Source of the DNA: Flammeovirga kamogawensis
Lineage (GTDB): Bacteria; Bacteroidota; Bacteroidia; Cytophagales; Flammeovirgaceae
Assembly (NCBI RefSeq): GCF_018736065.1
Contig: NZ_CP076129.1
Span: 868,001 to 932,000 of the forward strand
Length of the DNA stretch: 64,000 bases
Reading direction: 5' to 3'
The notes under the pieces were generated by a model that saw nothing but the letters and a program-made list of their open reading frames with translations, was not told the origin of the DNA and ran no database searches. Below are positions 61,300-64,000 of the stretch, in pieces (within the stretch, counting starts at the first letter, position 1; each line of letters starts with the position of its first letter). The position numbers and the translations under genes were made by a program.

Positions 61300-63801
61300 T
61301 TAGATATTTAGTTTTCTTGTCGCTTTAATTTTAAGGGTAGCTGTAGTTAATCCTTCAGATTTTGCTTTAATTTTTATATATCCAGTTTGCCCTTTAACGC
61401 TTTTAATAATCAACATACATAAACCATTAAATGCTTTTCTGTTATTACCCTGAAAAGATTCTATTGTTGCTGCATTTCCGTTACCAACTCCAGCAATTGT
61501 ACCTACACCGTCTACTTCAAAAGTAACTAAATTACTTGCTAGAGGACAGAAATTACCGTCTTTATCTTCTACTCTAACAGTAACAAAAGAGAGGTCGGCT
61601 CCATCTGCTGTAATCACGTGTTTATCTGGAACAACAGTTAATTTTGCAGGTGCACCAGCTGTTACAATCACTTTCTCTGCGGCTACTTTACCATCTTTAT
61701 ACGCAACAACTTTTAATTCACCCGGTTCGTAAGCAACATTCCAATTTAAACGGTAAGGAGAATCCCATGTTTTTTCTGGTCGCTTCCAAAATTTAAAATC
61801 AGCAGGAATAGTGGTTTTATCAACACCCATCACTTTTTTTCCCAATGATTTTCCATTTAAGAAAAGCTCTGCTTCGTCGCAGTTTGTATAACAATATACT
61901 GGAATTTCTTCCTGATCTGTACCTTTCCAATTCCAATGAGGTAAAATATGTACCATTGGTTTTTCAGTCCATCTACTTTGATAATAATAGAATCTGTCTT
62001 TTGGAAAACCACATAAATCTACAATTCCAAAATAAGAACTTCTAGATGGCCAATCACCTGTCCATTTTCCATTTGTTTCGTTATCTCTTCCATTAAATGG
62101 GGTAGGCTCTCCTAAATAATCAAAACCAGTCCAAACAAATTCACCTAAGGAACGTGTCATTGTTTCTTGCGCATACGTCTCGAAATCTGGAGGATATGCC
62201 CAAGGTGGACTAATAATATCATAACTGGTAATTTGGAAAGAATCATGTTTTTCATAATTCTCTAACGGTAAATGATATACACCTCTAGAGCTTACAACAG
62301 ATGAGGTTTCTGAACCATAAACAATATAGTTAGGGTTCATTGCCAATAGGTTGTCGTATTGTGTCGGTTTGTAATTCATACCAATAATATCTACGGCATC
62401 TGCTAATCCATTTTTTACAAAATGAGGATAGATACTTAAACCAGCAGAAACAGGTCTAGTAGGATCTTCATCATGACAGATATCTACAAGTGCTTTTGCC
62501 AATTCTCCTCCGTTTTCATGTCTTTGCTCCTTAATTTCGTTACCAATACTCCACATTACAACAGAGGGGTGATTACGATCGCGTTTAATCATATCTCTTA
62601 AGTCCCTTTCGTGCCACTCGTCCCAAACAGTGTTGTAACCATTTTCTACTTTTGGTGCCTTCCATTCATCAAAGGCTTCTACCTGAACAAGAATTCCAAG
62701 TTTGTCGCAAAGTTCTAATTGTTCTGGCGAAGGTGGATTATGGCTTGTTCGGATGGCATTTACACCCATACTTTTCATTATTTCTAACTGACGCTGAGTT
62801 GCTCGATAATTTACTGCTGCCCCTAAAGGACCTAAATCATGATGCATACAAACTCCCTTAAACTTTGTGGGTTTTCCGTTTAATAAGAAACCCTTATCAC
62901 GTGAATAGTCGATCGTACGCACACCAAAAGTGGTTGCGTACGAATCTATTACTTGGTTATTGTTTAAGATAATTGAATTTGAAGTGTATAAATATGGATT
63001 CTCAGTATCCCATAAGATTGGTTCACTGATGCTAATTTCTTGTTTAATAACAGAAGGCTTCCCTGTTTTAGACTCAAATTTAGAGGCTAAAACACCAACT
63101 TGCTGTCCATTTTTATTTAAAATAATAGTCTTTAAAGTGTAGTCTCCATTTTGCGGTGATTGGTTTTCTATAGTTGTTTCTATAGCCACAACAGCACTTT
63201 TTAGTTCTACTTTAGGAGTAGTTATGTACGTTCCCCAGTGAGCTACATGTATAGGATTTTGTATATCTAACCACACATTTCTATATATTCCTGCACCAGG
63301 GTACCATCTAGCAGATAAGTCTTTAGGAGCAACACGAACAGCCAGTACATTTTCTTTTCCATATTGAATATATGGTGTTAAATCTACTTCAAAACCGATG
63401 TAGCCAAATGGACGAGCTCCTACTTTTTTTCCATTAAGATACACTTCGGCATTGTTCATCACTCCATCAAAAGCAACTTTAATTACATTCCCTTTTTGAT
63501 TTTCAGAAATAGTAAAACTTTTTCGGTACCAAGCCGTGCCAAAAATTGGCAATCCACCAGTTCTGGCATCATGCTTTTCGTCAAAAGGTCCTTCAATAGC
63601 CCAATCATGTGGCAAATTTAATTTTCGCCAGCTGCTATCGTCAAAATCCTTATTTGCTTCTGTTCCAATTTCTCCCTTTTTAAAGGTCCAATCTTCATTA
63701 AAAGACTGACGTGCTAGTGGAATTTCGTTCTCGTATGTAGAACAGAATCCCATAGTACTTATTGCTAATAACAATAGTACATTAAAAAATTGCTTGTACA
63801 T
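61300..63801 (-). CDS. GH2-family beta-galactosidase-like glycoside hydrolase
   Basis: 833 residues. Signal peptide (1-20). Sugar-binding jelly roll (about 30-180, PHDWAIEGPFD, GAGIYRNVWLD), Ig-like domain (about 185-295), TIM barrel (about 297-600) with acid/base Glu422 in MWSIGNEIKEQ and nucleophile Glu498 in VYGSETSS, then DUF4982-like domain (about 635-700) and a C-terminal Ig-like domain (about 705-833). The layout is that of Bacteroidota GH2 enzymes in algal galactan or glycosaminoglycan loci; neighbours are sulfatases and beta-helix proteins. It has no T9SS domain, so periplasmic. Exact sugar specificity is unknown. Confidence 0.93.
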   Translation of the reverse strand: MYKQFFNVLLLLAISTMGFCSTYENEIPLARQSFNEDWTFKKGEIGTEANKDFDDSSWRKLNLPHDWAIEGPFDEKHDARTGGLPIFGTAWYRKSFTISENQKGNVIKVAFDGVMNNAEVYLNGKKVGARPFGYIGFEVDLTPYIQYGKENVLAVRVAPKDLSARWYPGAGIYRNVWLDIQNPIHVAHWGTYITTPKVELKSAVVAIETTIENQSPQNGDYTLKTIILNKNGQQVGVLASKFESKTGKPSVIKQEISISEPILWDTENPYLYTSNSIILNNNQVIDSYATTFGVRTIDYSRDKGFLLNGKPTKFKGVCMHHDLGPLGAAVNYRATQRQLEIMKSMGVNAIRTSHNPPSPEQLELCDKLGILVQVEAFDEWKAPKVENGYNTVWDEWHERDLRDMIKRDRNHPSVVMWSIGNEIKEQRHENGGELAKALVDICHDEDPTRPVSAGLSIYPHFVKNGLADAVDIIGMNYKPTQYDNLLAMNPNYIVYGSETSSVVSSRGVYHLPLENYEKHDSFQITSYDIISPPWAYPPDFETYAQETMTRSLGEFVWTGFDYLGEPTPFNGRDNETNGKWTGDWPSRSSYFGIVDLCGFPKDRFYYYQSRWTEKPMVHILPHWNWKGTDQEEIPVYCYTNCDEAELFLNGKSLGKKVMGVDKTTIPADFKFWKRPEKTWDSPYRLNWNVAYEPGELKVVAYKDGKVAAEKVIVTAGAPAKLTVVPDKHVITADGADLSFVTVRVEDKDGNFCPLASNLVTFEVDGVGTIAGVGNGNAATIESFQGNNRKAFNGLCMLIIKSVKGQTGYIKIKAKSEGLTTATLKIKATRKLNI

Positions 63802-63837
63802 TCTTATATCGTTGCTTGTGACTGAGCTATAAAGCTT

Positions 63838-64000
63838 CTATTTCATTTCGATTGCCCCCATATCTGGCTTTCCTTTTATAGGATTACCTAATATATCTTT
63901 CTCTGTTGCGAGACCTAAAAATAATCCATTATTATCTCCAGGAATAGCTGTTATTTCAATTCCCTTATCTTTTACAAGGCGCTCATTCTGAGGTACAAAA
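63838..64000 (-). CDS. C-terminal end of a secreted beta-helix-type protein (partial)
   Basis: The minus strand encodes 53 residues up to the TAG at 63838-63840, running in from the window edge. The sequence ends GKPDMGAIEMK, and the pattern D-I-x-G-N-P-I-x-G-x-P-D-x-G-A-I-E is the common C-terminal turn of right-handed beta-helix proteins. It lies 36 bases upstream of the GH2 gene and is probably co-transcribed with it. The body of the protein is outside the window. Confidence 0.65.
   Translation of the reverse strand, partial: FVPQNERLVKDKGIEITAIPGDNNGLFLGLATEKDILGNPIKGKPDMGAIEMK

Overview
The window is AT-rich DNA that looks like the chromosome of a marine, polysaccharide-degrading member of the Bacteroidota. 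A Cytophagales genus such as Flammeovirga would fit, but this is an inference. The basis is a TonB receptor paired with a DUF4249 lipoprotein, type IX secretion (T9SS/Por) C-terminal sorting domains on three proteins, many SPII lipoproteins, four formylglycine-type sulfatases, glycoside hydrolases and beta-helix proteins, weak Shine-Dalgarno sites, and one textbook TTTG-N19-TAnnTTTG promoter. No rRNA, tRNA or CRISPR array was seen.

Layout. 1-201: 5' end of a sulfatase lipoprotein gene. 339-13998: a long minus-strand gene train that I read as an undescribed RiPP/bacteriocin cluster. In transcription order it holds a LanC-like protein with a lost zinc site and a PqqD/RRE-like C-terminus, a GT1 glycosyltransferase, a membrane protein, a thioredoxin-like protein, a C39-peptidase ABC exporter, a 62-residue double-glycine precursor, a terminator/attenuator, an ABC-2 pair (probably self-immunity), a MacB-type permease, a MacA-type adaptor, a MacB/LolD-type ATPase, a TolC-like channel and a small membrane protein. 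14362-31752: a secreted beta-helix protein divergent from a sulfatase and a CPBP protease, a BspA-like LRR surface protein, a GH116 enzyme with a second sulfatase, a small secreted protein, and a three-gene desuccinylase/RimK/RimB-like operon. 32059-33441: a complete IS3-family insertion sequence with inverted repeats and an A_AAA_AAG frameshift site.

33621-45040: a rhodanese-like protein, a 1702-residue exported beta-propeller/caspase protein, a transposase remnant, an acetyltransferase, a lipoprotein, a trypsin-like lipoprotein, a GlcG/HbpS protein, an AraC regulator and a serine beta-lactamase-like protein. 45309-52197: a TonB receptor, DUF4249 lipoprotein, LRR/T9SS protein and TPR-TM-LuxR regulator group. 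52422-55674: a nitric-oxide module with an Rrf2 regulator under a promoter overlapped by a 9-8-9 inverted repeat, a membrane protein and a quinol-type NO reductase. 55898-57822: small hypotheticals and a lipoprotein. 58039-64000: a second sulfated-glycan locus with a beta-helix protein, an iduronate-2-sulfatase-like sulfatase, a GH2 beta-galactosidase-like enzyme and the end of another beta-helix-type protein.

How the parts work together. The sulfatases, GH116, GH2 and beta-helix proteins form scattered pieces of a sulfated algal polysaccharide utilisation system. The RiPP cluster would synthesise, oxidise and possibly glycosylate, cleave and export a glycine/alanine-rich hydrophobic peptide across both membranes, with an ABC-2 pump protecting the producer. 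Several computed ORF starts use TTG or GTG; I moved these to the internal ATG where a signal peptide, lipobox or ATGA overlap decides the start.
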